Shown here: positions 43,230 through 52,376 of the stretch, piece after piece | Layout of the letters: every line of letters begins with the position of its first letter | Position numbering within the stretch: position 1 is the stretch's first letter | From: Arthrobacter sp. HY1533 | GTDB taxonomy: Bacteria > Actinomycetota > Actinomycetes > Actinomycetales > Micrococcaceae | Direction of reading: 5' to 3' | NCBI RefSeq assembly: GCF_027568515.1 | Contig: NZ_JANKZF010000019.1 | Location: forward strand, 26,945-90,944 | Length of the DNA stretch: 64,000 bases | Program-made: the position numbers and the translations under genes | Notes under the pieces: model-generated | What the model saw: only the letters and a program-made list of their open reading frames with translations | Database searches by the model: none | Told to the model about the DNA's origin: nothing

Positions 43230-46200
43230 TTACAGCGAGGGTCCGACAACGGGGGCTGGTGAGTGGATGCCGGCCACTGGTTCGGGCGACTGCTGTACAG
43301 CCTGGTTGCTGGCTCTGGTGTCGGTGATGCGGGCCTCGAGCCGGGCCCGCTGGCTGGTGTGGTCCCATTCGGTTTCGTGGGGTGGTGTCCCGAGGGGCAG
43401 CGCAGGATTGTTGATGTCCCAGCGGTCACGGAAGCCGGCGACGTCACGCACCAAGGACTTCCAAGCCCCGTCACTGGGTTGCAGACCGGTTTGAGCGCGC
43501 AGGGCACCCATCCAGGGCTCTTCAATGGCGAATGCGTGGACGGTCACCGCGGCCAGCCTTTTGGTGATCCTCTGCTGAACGTCGTCGAGCAGGTCTCTGA
43601 GGTCTTCCCGGTCCGTGGGCACTGACACCGGCGTCATCGTCAGGGACGACGTGGCGGGGAGGTGCTGTTGGAGGGTTTGCAGGCGGGAGTGCACGACGGC
43701 AGCAACGTCGCGGGCATCAGCTGTTGGTTCCAGTCCGCCGGCCAAGACTTGATCGGCGAGGGCCCGGTTGGTGGCTGCGGTGCGCCGCCACGCGGAGACC
43801 ATGGCGCCCCAAGAAGGCGACGCCTGCATCTCATCCACAAGGCCGGGGGAGTGGGTGCTGATGAGGTGGGTGACGTCGTCGGACGCAGCGATTTGAGCCA
43901 GGTAGTCATGCTCGGCGAGCAAGCGGGATAGGGAATTGGCCTGGTTGTGTTGTTCCTCGCGGACCTCGTGGGCGGTGTGTTCGGCACCTTCGATGGAGAG
44001 TATGCCGCAAAGGATTTGCCGCCAGTCCGGCAGGGAGGAGGGGTCCACGTTGTGGTGGTCGCGGGGGTCGGGTTCGCTGATGTAGGCGTGGTTTGCGGTC
44101 TTTCCTCGGGTCATGGAGACGTAGAAGAGTTCCCGGGTGAGGCGGCCTTCGCTGACCAGTGTGTGGCCGGTGTCCACGGTGATTCCTTGGGAGCGGTGGG
44201 CGGTGGTGGCGTAGCCGAGTTCCACGGACTCGGCGAGATAACTGGCGCTCAGGATGATTCTTGCGCCGTTGTCTTGGCGGATCCCTGCGATGGAGCCGTC
44301 CGGGTTGGGCGTGCCACTGATGTTGATGAGGGTGCCGTTGCGGATGAAATCGCCTGTATCATCCAGGAGGCGGCGGTCGTTGCGGCGGGCCAGGATCGTG
44401 TCCCCGCGCCCGGCATGGAGCCCGTCGCTCAGATCCACAGTTGCTTCTGCGTCGACAGCGCCGGAGCCGACACGGTCAGCCTGGGCACGTTCATTGAGCA
44501 TGGAGACGGTGTCATTGTCTGGGGCGATCAGGATCGAGGTCCCGCCGGTGCGGATGTCGGCGTCCCAGCGGTTGTAGGCGTCATCGACCATGGCGTCGTA
44601 GGTTCCGCTGCTGATGCGGTCATGGGCTGTGTACTCGGTGATGACATCAAAGTCGCCAGTGCGTAGTTTCAGGGAGGCTGTGCGTTCCCAATCATTGGTG
44701 AAGCGCCAGACCGTACTGAGCCGTTGCGCGCAGCCGGACCGGTCTAGCCAGCCCAGAACTCCGCCGGCATCGATGGAATCTAGTTGTGCGGGGTCGCCGA
44801 CCAGCAGGATCTTGGCCCAGGCACCTGTGGCTTGGTCCAGGAGGGCGGCGAGCTGGTAGGTGGAGACCATGGATGCTTCGTCGATGATGACCAGCTGGTT
44901 GGGCCGGAACTGCCACTTTGACTGCGTCGCTGTGAGGGCGCTCATGCGTTGCGCCAGGCGCTCCAGCGTCTTTCGGGACTGATTGTCCAGGCGTGGGGAT
45001 TGACAGGCGGCCTGGTACCTTTTTGCGGCTTCTGCGTACTGTCCTGCCCTGATGGCCGCCCCGGGGCCGGTGGATTCGTAAAGCCATTTACTCACGTTGT
45101 CCGTCGCTAGCCCGAGCTCGTGGCCAAGGACGTCGGCAGAGGCAGCTGCCGGGGCCAACCCCACAACTGTCCCTGCACCGAATACGTCTTCCCAGAGGGT
45201 TTTGACGGCGCTCATCGTCGTTGTTTTCCCGGTCCCGGCTGGGCCGACGACGGCGTCCAGTAGCCTGCCGCTGGTCAGGACAGCCTCCGCCGTCCTGCGT
45301 TGCTCACCCTGCAGTGGCTCGCCGCGGGTGCTGAGGAACAGTTGGAGAGCGTCATGGACGGTCGTGTGGTCGAGGTGCGGGCCGGCGTGGTGCATGTGGG
45401 CGCCCATGATGGCTTCCTCGTTGGCCAGTGTGGAGACGTCGGTGAACAGGTGGGCGCTGGCCAGGTCAAAGACACTGCGTCCGTTGAACACTAAGTCGGG
45501 GGCTGTGGTGGTGGGGATGGAGTAGCGGAACTCGTTGATCGCAACGGACTGCTCCTCGGCGGAGGTGGCGATGGCGTCCATGAGGTGAATCCGGTCGGTG
45601 GCGGTGGCGCAGCGGATCTCAAGGCACACCCGTTCTGCTTCGGCGATCAGGTTCCAGCGGTTCCAGGTGGCCCGGCGCCTGGCGACCAGGTCCTTGACCA
45701 GCCCTGCCGTACTGGTGATCCAGGCTGTATCCGCATCGGCGTCAGTGAGTGGATGGGTGTGGGAGCGGTTGATGGTGGCCGCCAGCACGGCCTCGGGATC
45801 GAAACCCTTGGCCTGGGCTCGTTCGCGCCATTGCCGGGTCCGGGTGTTCAGGGGGACAACGTCATGGTTCTTGGCCATCCTGGTGGACAGTGTTGCCTGT
45901 TGCCGTAGTTTGAGTTTGACCGCGTTGCTGGGTTCCCTGCCGTGGGTTTCGGACCAGTCGTGGATGAGCCGGTCTGCCTCGATGTCGATCAGCCGGGACC
46001 TGCTGGAGAACTCACGGATGAGGGCATCGTCCACGCCGGAGAGCTCGAAACTGAAATTGTGGATCGCGCTGGTGGGTGTGCGGACTTCGGCCTCGGTTCC
46101 CAGGTCCCGGCCAAGTTGGTCATAGAGGAGCCCGTTGTAGTGTTGGCTGGCGGCCACGGTGGCCTTGTAGAGGGTGCGTGAGTCGAGGGTGGTCCAGACG

Positions 46201-46808
46201 CCGTCGCTGACGCGTTGGGCCTTGTTGGCGATGACGACGTGGGTGTGCAGCTGGGGATCTCCGGAGCGGGATTCCCAGTGGTCGAAGGCGGCCGCGATGG
46301 CGCCGTGGACGCCGACGTGGGCGACGCCGCCGTGTCCGGCACGGGTGTGGATGGCGGAGCTCTCCAGCCAGGCCAGGGTGGCTTCCAGGGCAGCGTGGTG
46401 GGCTGCCATGACCTTGTCCTTGTACTCGTCGCTGCCGAGCGCCCAGAGAACGGAGACGGACTTGGGCACACTGAAGGTCAGGTCAAAGCCGGCCACCGCC
46501 GCCCGGCGCACCTTTTGGCCGTTGGGGCCGGTGACGGTGGATGCCTGGTTGGGTGTGCGGCCCAGGGGTGCTCCCGTGGCGGGGTGTTCGCCCCGTTCAA
46601 AGAGGGCTTTCGCGGCCGCGTCGGTGACGGTGTCGTGGGGAGTCATGCCGATGCCGGGAAGTCCTGCGCCGAGCCATTTCCCGGGCGGGTTGCTGGCGGC
46701 GGTGTAGTAGCCGGTGAGGTCCCGGGTTTCGACGTCGGCATGGCTGGTGGTCTTGAGCAGATAGGAGACGCCTGCCTCGGTGGAGAGGCGGGCTATGGAG
46801 ACGGTCAT
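43230..46808 (-). CDS. MOBF relaxase-helicase (TrwC/TraA-like)
   Basis: A 1,192-residue conjugative relaxase. The N-terminal TrwC domain has Tyr candidates in LTGYYTAAS (Y34, Y35) before PPGKWLG, and the three-His metal site: H177 in FDHWESR, H188 and H190 in DPQLHTHVV. A RecD-type helicase follows with Walker A VVGPAGTGKTTTMS, Walker B LVIIDEASMVS and the later motif GYATTAHRSQGIT. The C-terminal 250 residues are helical. It would nick oriT, stay covalently bound to the 5' end and unwind the strand. The stop of the accessory gene overlaps its ATG by four bases. Confidence 0.93.
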   Translation of the reverse strand: MTVSIARLSTEAGVSYLLKTTSHADVETRDLTGYYTAASNPPGKWLGAGLPGIGMTPHDTVTDAAAKALFERGEHPATGAPLGRTPNQASTVTGPNGQKVRRAAVAGFDLTFSVPKSVSVLWALGSDEYKDKVMAAHHAALEATLAWLESSAIHTRAGHGGVAHVGVHGAIAAAFDHWESRSGDPQLHTHVVIANKAQRVSDGVWTTLDSRTLYKATVAASQHYNGLLYDQLGRDLGTEAEVRTPTSAIHNFSFELSGVDDALIREFSSRSRLIDIEADRLIHDWSETHGREPSNAVKLKLRQQATLSTRMAKNHDVVPLNTRTRQWRERAQAKGFDPEAVLAATINRSHTHPLTDADADTAWITSTAGLVKDLVARRRATWNRWNLIAEAERVCLEIRCATATDRIHLMDAIATSAEEQSVAINEFRYSIPTTTAPDLVFNGRSVFDLASAHLFTDVSTLANEEAIMGAHMHHAGPHLDHTTVHDALQLFLSTRGEPLQGEQRRTAEAVLTSGRLLDAVVGPAGTGKTTTMSAVKTLWEDVFGAGTVVGLAPAAASADVLGHELGLATDNVSKWLYESTGPGAAIRAGQYAEAAKRYQAACQSPRLDNQSRKTLERLAQRMSALTATQSKWQFRPNQLVIIDEASMVSTYQLAALLDQATGAWAKILLVGDPAQLDSIDAGGVLGWLDRSGCAQRLSTVWRFTNDWERTASLKLRTGDFDVITEYTAHDRISSGTYDAMVDDAYNRWDADIRTGGTSILIAPDNDTVSMLNERAQADRVGSGAVDAEATVDLSDGLHAGRGDTILARRNDRRLLDDTGDFIRNGTLINISGTPNPDGSIAGIRQDNGARIILSASYLAESVELGYATTAHRSQGITVDTGHTLVSEGRLTRELFYVSMTRGKTANHAYISEPDPRDHHNVDPSSLPDWRQILCGILSIEGAEHTAHEVREEQHNQANSLSRLLAEHDYLAQIAASDDVTHLISTHSPGLVDEMQASPSWGAMVSAWRRTAATNRALADQVLAGGLEPTADARDVAAVVHSRLQTLQQHLPATSSLTMTPVSVPTDREDLRDLLDDVQQRITKRLAAVTVHAFAIEEPWMGALRAQTGLQPSDGAWKSLVRDVAGFRDRWDINNPALPLGTPPHETEWDHTSQRARLEARITDTRASNQAVQQSPEPVAGIHSPAPVVGPSL

Positions 46809-47347
46809 GACCTGCCCATTTCCGTGTTCCAGCCGTGGCGTGCAAAGATCGCCGCCGTCGACGGATCCAGACGCGTATTCGTCTCCGAATGCAATGCCAA
46901 GACCCGGGCCGCGAGTTGCTGCATGTCTCTTACAGCCTGGCGTTCTTGGAGCAATCGATCGGCGTTTTCGTGCTGTAAGTGTTGCACCGAGCGTTCTAGC
47001 TCGTCGGCTTTCGACTCTGCCCGTGATAGTGATCGGGCGCTTTCGTTGAGCTTTGCGTATGCCGCGTCAAGCTTGTTGTCATATGTGCGCATCAGAGAGT
47101 TCTGCTTTCGCTTGTCCGCGATCCGGATCAGCTGGAGCTCGGACTGGAAGCGGGCGGTGATCGCGGCCAAAGTTGCTTCTCGGTTGTTGAATGTCGCTTG
47201 AGCCACTCCTTGGGGGTAGCACCTCGTATTGCTCTGGCGGTATTGGCGTTGCCGCTGGCGGTGGGCACATGCCGGTCGGCAGAAGCGCTGCCGGGGGCTG
47301 GCCGGTGTGAAGTTGATGTTGCATTCGGGGCAGGTTCGCTTAGTCAT
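46805..47347 (-). CDS. Zinc-ribbon/coiled-coil relaxase accessory protein
   Basis: A 180-residue protein. Four Cys at the N-terminus (C6-x-x-C9 ... C23-x-x-x-C27) form a short zinc finger, a basic stretch HRQRQRQYRQ follows, then a long coiled coil (FQSELQLIRIADKRKQN through DELERSVQHLQHENADRLL). It is the first gene of the relaxase operon and faces the palindromic candidate oriT 50 bases upstream, so an oriT-binding relaxosome role like that of TrwA is likely but inferred. Confidence 0.65.
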   Translation of the reverse strand: MTKRTCPECNINFTPASPRQRFCRPACAHRQRQRQYRQSNTRCYPQGVAQATFNNREATLAAITARFQSELQLIRIADKRKQNSLMRTYDNKLDAAYAKLNESARSLSRAESKADELERSVQHLQHENADRLLQERQAVRDMQQLAARVLALHSETNTRLDPSTAAIFARHGWNTEMGRS

Positions 47348-47396
47348 ACCAGTCCATGGTGATTCGGCCGGTTTACACCATGACCAACAGTTGCAT

Positions 47397-47425
47397 TGCC
47401 GTCACGCTGCCGTGACGGCAGCGTG
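47397..47425. other. Candidate oriT/operator palindromes
   Basis: Two overlapping perfect inverted repeats: TGCCGTCACG-CTGC-CGTGACGGCA (47397-47420) and CACGCTGCCGT-G-ACGGCAGCGTG (47403-47425). They can form alternative hairpins. The site lies in the 300-base gap (47348-47648) upstream of the relaxosome operon and is otherwise non-coding. MOBF oriTs carry inverted repeats next to the nick. It could instead be the operator of the operon. Confidence 0.5.
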
Positions 47426-47648
47426 CTTGGGTGCCAACAGTGTGAAGGATTTTTTGGTCATGCTGGAGGCCGGTCGAAAGCGGACGTTGGGGCGGCAAAA
47501 CTTTGGACAACGCGATTGTGTGGACAGGGACGGAGAAATGGTTGTTGACGGGGGTTGGTTTCGGACGTGCAATGGGGAGAGGCACAGTTGTCAGCTCGAT
47601 GCTGAAGGGTGCTTTGGTTGCTGGCGGGATTCGTGATGGGAGCGGGCC

Positions 47649-48839
47649 ATGGTTGCCGTATCTGATTTCGTCCGGGGTCGACGGGGCTTGTCTCGCCAGG
47701 TCATCGATTTTTCACCAACGATTGTCGAGCCACCCGTGGAAGTCGAGCAGGTGCAACGCGACGGGGTCCTCTTGGGTGTTGCCCTCCGGGGAGTGGCAGG
47801 TGCTCTTGCTCATCGCTGGCCCGCGGGCCTGGCACCAACCCCGGTGGACGATCCGGGAGTTGATCCTGCCGCCCCGTTGCCGCCTGCTGACTACGTTGTG
47901 ATTGCGTGGACGGTTGCCGAGGCCAGGGCCTTGGCGAACGTACTTACACCGGGCATCAACCCTGCCACTAGGTTCCACTCGTATACCCACAACTATGATG
48001 CGTTGCTGCCGACCATTCGCGCGGGTGCTCCGGCCAGGGGAGCGAAGCGGCTCGCCAGCTGGGACAGGACAAGCATCGCTGGGAAATCAGTTCTGGTCAT
48101 GAAGTCAGAACTCCACCTGAACCAGGATTCAATCTCGACGGGGGATGGGACGGCCACGTTGCCGGTCGCTGAACTCTTTCGCCAGATCATTGGCGAAGCC
48201 CAACCACGTTTGGTGATCACCACGGGGACGGCGGGCGGTACCTTGGCGGACGCTGAGCTCGGTGACGTCGTTGTCACCAGGGCGGCACGGTTCCGGCTTG
48301 CCGATGAATTCCGCAACGAGCCCTTCAATGGCGTGCTGTACAAGAGCCCGGGCGAGATCCCACCGACCCAGTTGGGAGCAGCATCGGCTTTGTTGGATGT
48401 GGCCACGGGGCGCCTGAAGGAGCCGGATTTTGGCCCACCCACCAAACGCTACCCCTTTGGGGCACTGCTTCCTGGGTTCGCGAACGCACCGAGACTTCTC
48501 TGTGATGGGATGGACTTTGCGGAGTACCTGCCCATCCTGACGACGGACTACTTTGAATTCGGGACCAGCACCAACAATCTGGGGGATGAGGGGTGCGGGG
48601 TAGAGATGGGTGATGCCGTCCTGGGACTCGTCGCCGAGGAGCTCGGAGCTGCGGCCCCGCGATGGCTGGTGGTCCGCAATGCCTCCGACCCGCCCATCAA
48701 CGGGGCCCTTCCCACTTCACCCCATGTACCGGATATGCAGGCTCATTGGGCCGTCTTCTACTACGAGCAGTACGGGTACTGGACCAGCGTGAACAGTGCC
48801 TTGGCCTGCTGGGCCGTGATCGCGGGCGATACAGCATAG
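47649..48839 (+). CDS. Nucleoside phosphorylase/nucleosidase-family protein
   Basis: A 396-residue protein with the PNP/MTAN fold in its C-terminal two thirds: LVITTGTAGGTLADAELGDVVVT (phosphate/ribose loop) and GVEMGDAVLGLVAEEL (the substrate-binding GVEME-like segment, with GD in place of EA), then WLVVRNASDPP. The N-terminal 100 residues are extra. Family members cleave N-glycosidic bonds of nucleosides; in defence contexts related folds degrade nucleotides. ATG 47649 has GGGAGC upstream. It stands alone between oriT and the NrdH-like gene. Confidence 0.75.
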   Translation: MVAVSDFVRGRRGLSRQVIDFSPTIVEPPVEVEQVQRDGVLLGVALRGVAGALAHRWPAGLAPTPVDDPGVDPAAPLPPADYVVIAWTVAEARALANVLTPGINPATRFHSYTHNYDALLPTIRAGAPARGAKRLASWDRTSIAGKSVLVMKSELHLNQDSISTGDGTATLPVAELFRQIIGEAQPRLVITTGTAGGTLADAELGDVVVTRAARFRLADEFRNEPFNGVLYKSPGEIPPTQLGAASALLDVATGRLKEPDFGPPTKRYPFGALLPGFANAPRLLCDGMDFAEYLPILTTDYFEFGTSTNNLGDEGCGVEMGDAVLGLVAEELGAAAPRWLVVRNASDPPINGALPTSPHVPDMQAHWAVFYYEQYGYWTSVNSALACWAVIAGDTA

Positions 48840-48973
48840 ATACACGAGGGGCTTCGGGTGGTCATGCTGCATCCGTCGACAACGGACAGTGACTTCTGGC
48901 TGGACCGGTCGCAGGACTGTCGTGTCCGCTGGTCGCCGCGGCCGGCGATGGAATTTCTGACGGGCAGTGTTGC

Positions 48974-49210
48974 CTACTTCAAGGCGAGTCGGAGCCGTTC
49001 AATCTCGAACGGGTTAAAGCCCGACCAATGGTGGTGCTCGCTGACGACAACGATAGGGGCCTGAGAATATCCGAGGTCTTGGACATATTCGAGGGCGGCG
49101 GCGTTGGTCGTCAGGTCGACGACGGTGTACGCGATGCCGGCATGGTCCATGCTGCGGCAGGTGAACTTGCATTGCTGGCAGCCGGGCTTGCTGTACACCG
49201 TGATGTGCAT
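48974..49210 (-). CDS. NrdH-like glutaredoxin
   Basis: A 78-residue thioredoxin-fold protein: MHITVYSKPGCQQCKFTCRS with the redox pair C11-x-x-C14, then YTVVDLTTNAAALEYV, and the cis-Pro segment YSQAPIVVV followed by HHWSGFNPFEIERL. These features match NrdH redoxins, which reduce class Ib ribonucleotide reductase. No nrdE or nrdF lies nearby; such redoxins are often carried on actinobacterial plasmids. ATG 49210 follows GGTGAGGG; a longer start at 49219 is less likely. Confidence 0.85.
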   Translation of the reverse strand: MHITVYSKPGCQQCKFTCRSMDHAGIAYTVVDLTTNAAALEYVQDLGYSQAPIVVVSEHHHWSGFNPFEIERLRLALK

Positions 49211-49257
49211 TGCCCTCACCTCCGTTTCTGTTATCGCTGGTGCTGGATCGCGTGAAA

Positions 49258-50283
49258 TTACTGATGGTGGTTCCGGTACGCGGTGTTTTTGTGTTGTGCC
49301 CAGCCCGAGACGACGCCGGCGCCGAGCATCTGGTCAAGCAGCTTGGCGAGGTGGTAGTCGGGGTCGAATGTGAGGGCGACGTGCATGTAGTTCGCAGCTG
49401 CCGTTCCCTTGCCCTTCCACCAGCAGATGTGCCCGAGCATCGTCAACGGGGCCGCCACATGGGTCGGGGCGGCGATGGTGAGCAACTGTCGCAGCAGCTT
49501 TTCGGAGCTGTCGATGCGGTCCCATTGAGGGGCTTCATCTGTGGCACCCAGGAGGGTGGCGCCCATGGGTTCGTTGATGCCGGGCATGTTGGCCAGGATC
49601 TGGTCCCTGAGCCCAACGTGCTGCAGCCCGGCAAGGACCTCGGCCAACTGCTCGTGGGTGGGGTCGGCATCGTGGTCAACGAATTCAGTCCATAGTCGGT
49701 AGGCCGCGGCAAGGCTTTGTGCCGGGTGGGTGGCCATGTCCCGCAGCGCCGACTCGACTGCTTCGTTGTCGACAGCGGTGAATAACTCGGGGATGGCCGG
49801 TGAATCGCTGTGTCCGACGGTGCTGCCCTGGTAGACCAGCTCGGCGTTCAGGAGGCAGGACTCGACGGCGGCCAGCGGGGTCTCCTCGCCACATGAGGTT
49901 GGATTGGCGCCGTCGTAGGTGGCGAAGGATTCGGGGCCGACGATCCACACGTCATGGACGAGCAGCCCGGCAGCCATGAGCCGCTGCTTGAGTCCTTGGA
50001 CCATGGCGGCGAAGGGCTTGGACTGTCCTTTGCCCCATGGCTGGTGGGTGAAGAGGGCGATGAGGACAGCGGTGGCGTCGCGGTCAATGCCGACGGAGTG
50101 GGCGACGACGTCGACGAAGTTCTCAGCTGGGACTGTGGTGTGGGGAAGGTTGACTCGGAGGGTGGGGCCGAGTGTCTTGCCCTCGAGGGCGACGCAGACG
50201 AGGCTTTCATTGGGCCAGTAGCCGAGGCTGTGGCTCATGTAGCTGATGGCGTCGGCTGGGCTGCTGATTCTGATCGGTTCCAT
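49258..50283 (-). CDS. DUF4192-family protein
   Basis: A 341-residue protein beginning IRISSPADAISYMSHSLGYWPNESLVCVAL, the signature of DUF4192 (shown here in pieces: SPADAISYMSHSLGYWP, ESLVCVALEG). Later segments include LPHTTVPAENFVDVVAH and LTMLGHICWWKGKGTAAANY, the latter a helical repeat near the C-terminus. DUF4192 proteins are common on actinobacterial plasmids and chromosomes; function unknown. ATG 50283 has AGGAGGAGCAGG upstream. A 38-base gap separates it from the NrdH-like gene on the same strand. Confidence 0.85.
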   Translation of the reverse strand: MEPIRISSPADAISYMSHSLGYWPNESLVCVALEGKTLGPTLRVNLPHTTVPAENFVDVVAHSVGIDRDATAVLIALFTHQPWGKGQSKPFAAMVQGLKQRLMAAGLLVHDVWIVGPESFATYDGANPTSCGEETPLAAVESCLLNAELVYQGSTVGHSDSPAIPELFTAVDNEAVESALRDMATHPAQSLAAAYRLWTEFVDHDADPTHEQLAEVLAGLQHVGLRDQILANMPGINEPMGATLLGATDEAPQWDRIDSSEKLLRQLLTIAAPTHVAAPLTMLGHICWWKGKGTAAANYMHVALTFDPDYHLAKLLDQMLGAGVVSGWAQHKNTAYRNHHQ

Positions 50284-50338
50284 TGTCCTGCTCCTCCTGT
50301 GTGAACGGTGGCTGGGTGTTCGCGGCCGCCTGCTCGGT

Positions 50339-50541
50339 TGGTGCCTTCTGGTAAGAGGAATCACCGCTGGGTGTTAGGGGCCGGAGGGCAACTTGGGGTA
50401 CCGGGCACGGGGCAAAAATTGTTTCGAGGAAATAAGCGACGCAGGAGCGCCGAGGAAGAATTTTTGGAGGAGTGACCGGCGCGAAGCGCCCTGGTTGCGT
50501 GGAGGGCCCGCCCAGCGATGATGGGGTACCAGAAGGCACCA
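50339..50541. repeat. Long nested inverted repeat: MITE-like element or structured RNA
   Basis: A perfect 15-bp inverted repeat (TGGTGCCTTCTGGTA at 50339-50353; complement at 50527-50541) encloses further nested complements in register: CGCTGGG/CCCAGCG (50365-50371, 50511-50517), GGGCC/GGCCC (50378-50382, 50505-50509), GCAAC/GTTGC (50388-50392, 50494-50498) and CAAAAATT/AATTTTTG (50413-50420, 50459-50466). The whole forms one long imperfect stem of about 203 nt. It fills most of the non-coding gap between DUF4192 and the methyltransferase (50284-50825). No coding capacity. Confidence 0.6.
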
Positions 50542-50825
50542 CGGTGTTTGGCATGTGTTCATAGAGTTCCATCGGCTAAAGCGCCAGTTCTAACTGACTG
50601 CATGACTTGCAACCGGTGCCGCAGGAGGTGTCTATTGCCCTCCTCAGGGCTGGTCCTGGGAACAGCCGCGCGTGACGACATATCTGGCTGTGAGGAGAAG
50701 CGTGGCGAGAGATGACGTGACCGCCATTCTTGGCAGGATCACCATTGGCACGTGTCTGGATCGACATGATCGTGTTGGGTTCCAATGCAAGAGACCCCTG
50801 CATAACCTGGTAACTTAGAGCTACT

Positions 50826-52376
50826 ATGACATCTGAAATTCCTGCCTCTCGCTTGGTCCCCATGCCCGTAATCGACCTGTTCGCGGGGCCAGGCGGACTG
50901 AACGAGGGATTTTCGAGCATAGGGGAAGAAGAGGGAGAACCTCGGTTCCAAACTGTCGCCTCATTTGAGATGGAAGCCAATGCAGTCAAGACCCTCAAAC
51001 TTCGTTCGGTCTACCGTCACCTCAAGCGCAACGGCGGCGTGCCTCAGGCTTACTACGACTACATATCGGGCGTAATGGAGTGGGACGAATTTAAGACTGA
51101 ACCGAGAGTTGATGTGGCAGTTGTAGCCGCTGATGATCACGTGCATGAAATCGAGCTTGGTCAAGCGACTCGCAAAGACGTAGGCGATCGGATCGCGAAG
51201 GCGCTGGCTGCTTCACCGAAAAATGCTGCAGGAGACTGGGTCCTGATTGGTGGTCCACCATGTCAGGCATACTCCTTAGCAGGACGATCACGCCGAACGA
51301 ACGACTCCGACTTCGCGTTTGATAAGAAGCATTTTCTTTATGAAGAGTACTTGGACATACTTAGGCGATTCAAGCCTTCGGTGTTTGTCATGGAAAACGT
51401 CAAAGGGTTGCTGTCTTCAAAGAATCATGGCGTTAGCATGATTGACCAAATACTCAACGACCTGCGACGCCCGAGCGATTCTGTTCGTTACGAAGTTAGG
51501 TCATTGGTTGTTGATCCAAAAAATGGCAAAATTTTACCGAAAGAATTCGTCATACGTGCGGAAGAATATGGTATCCCGCAGAAACGTCATCGAATAATCC
51601 TTCTCGGCGTTAGAACTGACGTCGTTGAGCGAACAGACTATGCAGTCTTGGAGAAAACTTCGAAAGTCACCGTGCGGGACGCCATAGCAGATCTTCCAGT
51701 TCTTCGTTCGCGGATTTCGCCAATGCGCTTTGATAGTGACGAAAACTGGGAAATGCTCAAGCAGCGGACGGTTGCCCGTCGTGATGCACTTGCTGCAGAT
51801 GACACGGACGATTCACTAGCAGCGGTTTTCGTGGAGCCTGAAGAACCTATCGAGGATGCCGGGTTGGATGTGCCCAAAGAAAGATACCAAAAGTGGATCC
51901 AAGATAAATACTTAGAGAAAACTCTCCAGCATCAATCGAGAAGTCATATGGAATCTGACATTGAACGCTATGCGCATCTCGCGTGGAAAGCCGGTGAATT
52001 AGGGAAGAGCCCTAAGTTCTCGGACTTACCCGACGGTCTTGAGCCAAATCACAAGAATATCGGCCAGAAAGACACTCCCTTCCTTGACCGATTTAGGGTT
52101 CAAGTGTGGGATGAGCCGTCGACGACCATTGTCTCTCACATTTCTAAAGACGGTCACTATTATATTCACCCCGATGAATCACAGATGCGTAGTTTAACGG
52201 TCCGTGAAGCCGCTAGACTTCAGACGTTTCCAGATAACTATTTTTTCGAAGGTACTCGGACGATGCAGTATCACCAGGTTGGAAACGCCGTGCCTCCGCT
52301 GTTGGCGCATTTGATTGCGGAGAAAGTGGTGGAGACATTGCGGTTGGGCGTCGCTGCCGAATCTAGCGTGGACTAG
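50826..52376 (+). CDS. DNA cytosine-5 methyltransferase of the Mza-type locus
   Basis: A 516-residue C5-methyltransferase. Motif I VIDLFAGPGGLNEGF, motif IV GGPPCQAYS with catalytic C146, motif VI VFVMENVKGLL, motif VIII QKRHRIILLG, motifs IX-X RSLTVREAARLQTFP and YHQVGNAVPP. A target-recognition region lies between about residues 290 and 430. It would mark host DNA for the adjacent defence genes, with which it converges; its stop codon overlaps that of the AIPR gene by four bases. Codon and base composition are A/T-richer than the backbone. The call that it belongs to Mza rests on gene set and position. Confidence 0.9.
   Translation: MTSEIPASRLVPMPVIDLFAGPGGLNEGFSSIGEEEGEPRFQTVASFEMEANAVKTLKLRSVYRHLKRNGGVPQAYYDYISGVMEWDEFKTEPRVDVAVVAADDHVHEIELGQATRKDVGDRIAKALAASPKNAAGDWVLIGGPPCQAYSLAGRSRRTNDSDFAFDKKHFLYEEYLDILRRFKPSVFVMENVKGLLSSKNHGVSMIDQILNDLRRPSDSVRYEVRSLVVDPKNGKILPKEFVIRAEEYGIPQKRHRIILLGVRTDVVERTDYAVLEKTSKVTVRDAIADLPVLRSRISPMRFDSDENWEMLKQRTVARRDALAADDTDDSLAAVFVEPEEPIEDAGLDVPKERYQKWIQDKYLEKTLQHQSRSHMESDIERYAHLAWKAGELGKSPKFSDLPDGLEPNHKNIGQKDTPFLDRFRVQVWDEPSTTIVSHISKDGHYYIHPDESQMRSLTVREAARLQTFPDNYFFEGTRTMQYHQVGNAVPPLLAHLIAEKVVETLRLGVAAESSVD

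Noticed and set aside
43500..46700. Long plus-strand frames over the relaxase (for example 43947-44666 and 46215-47201)
   Set aside because: They are shadows of the minus-strand relaxase in high-G+C DNA, full of Gly/Val/Asp repeats and without motifs.
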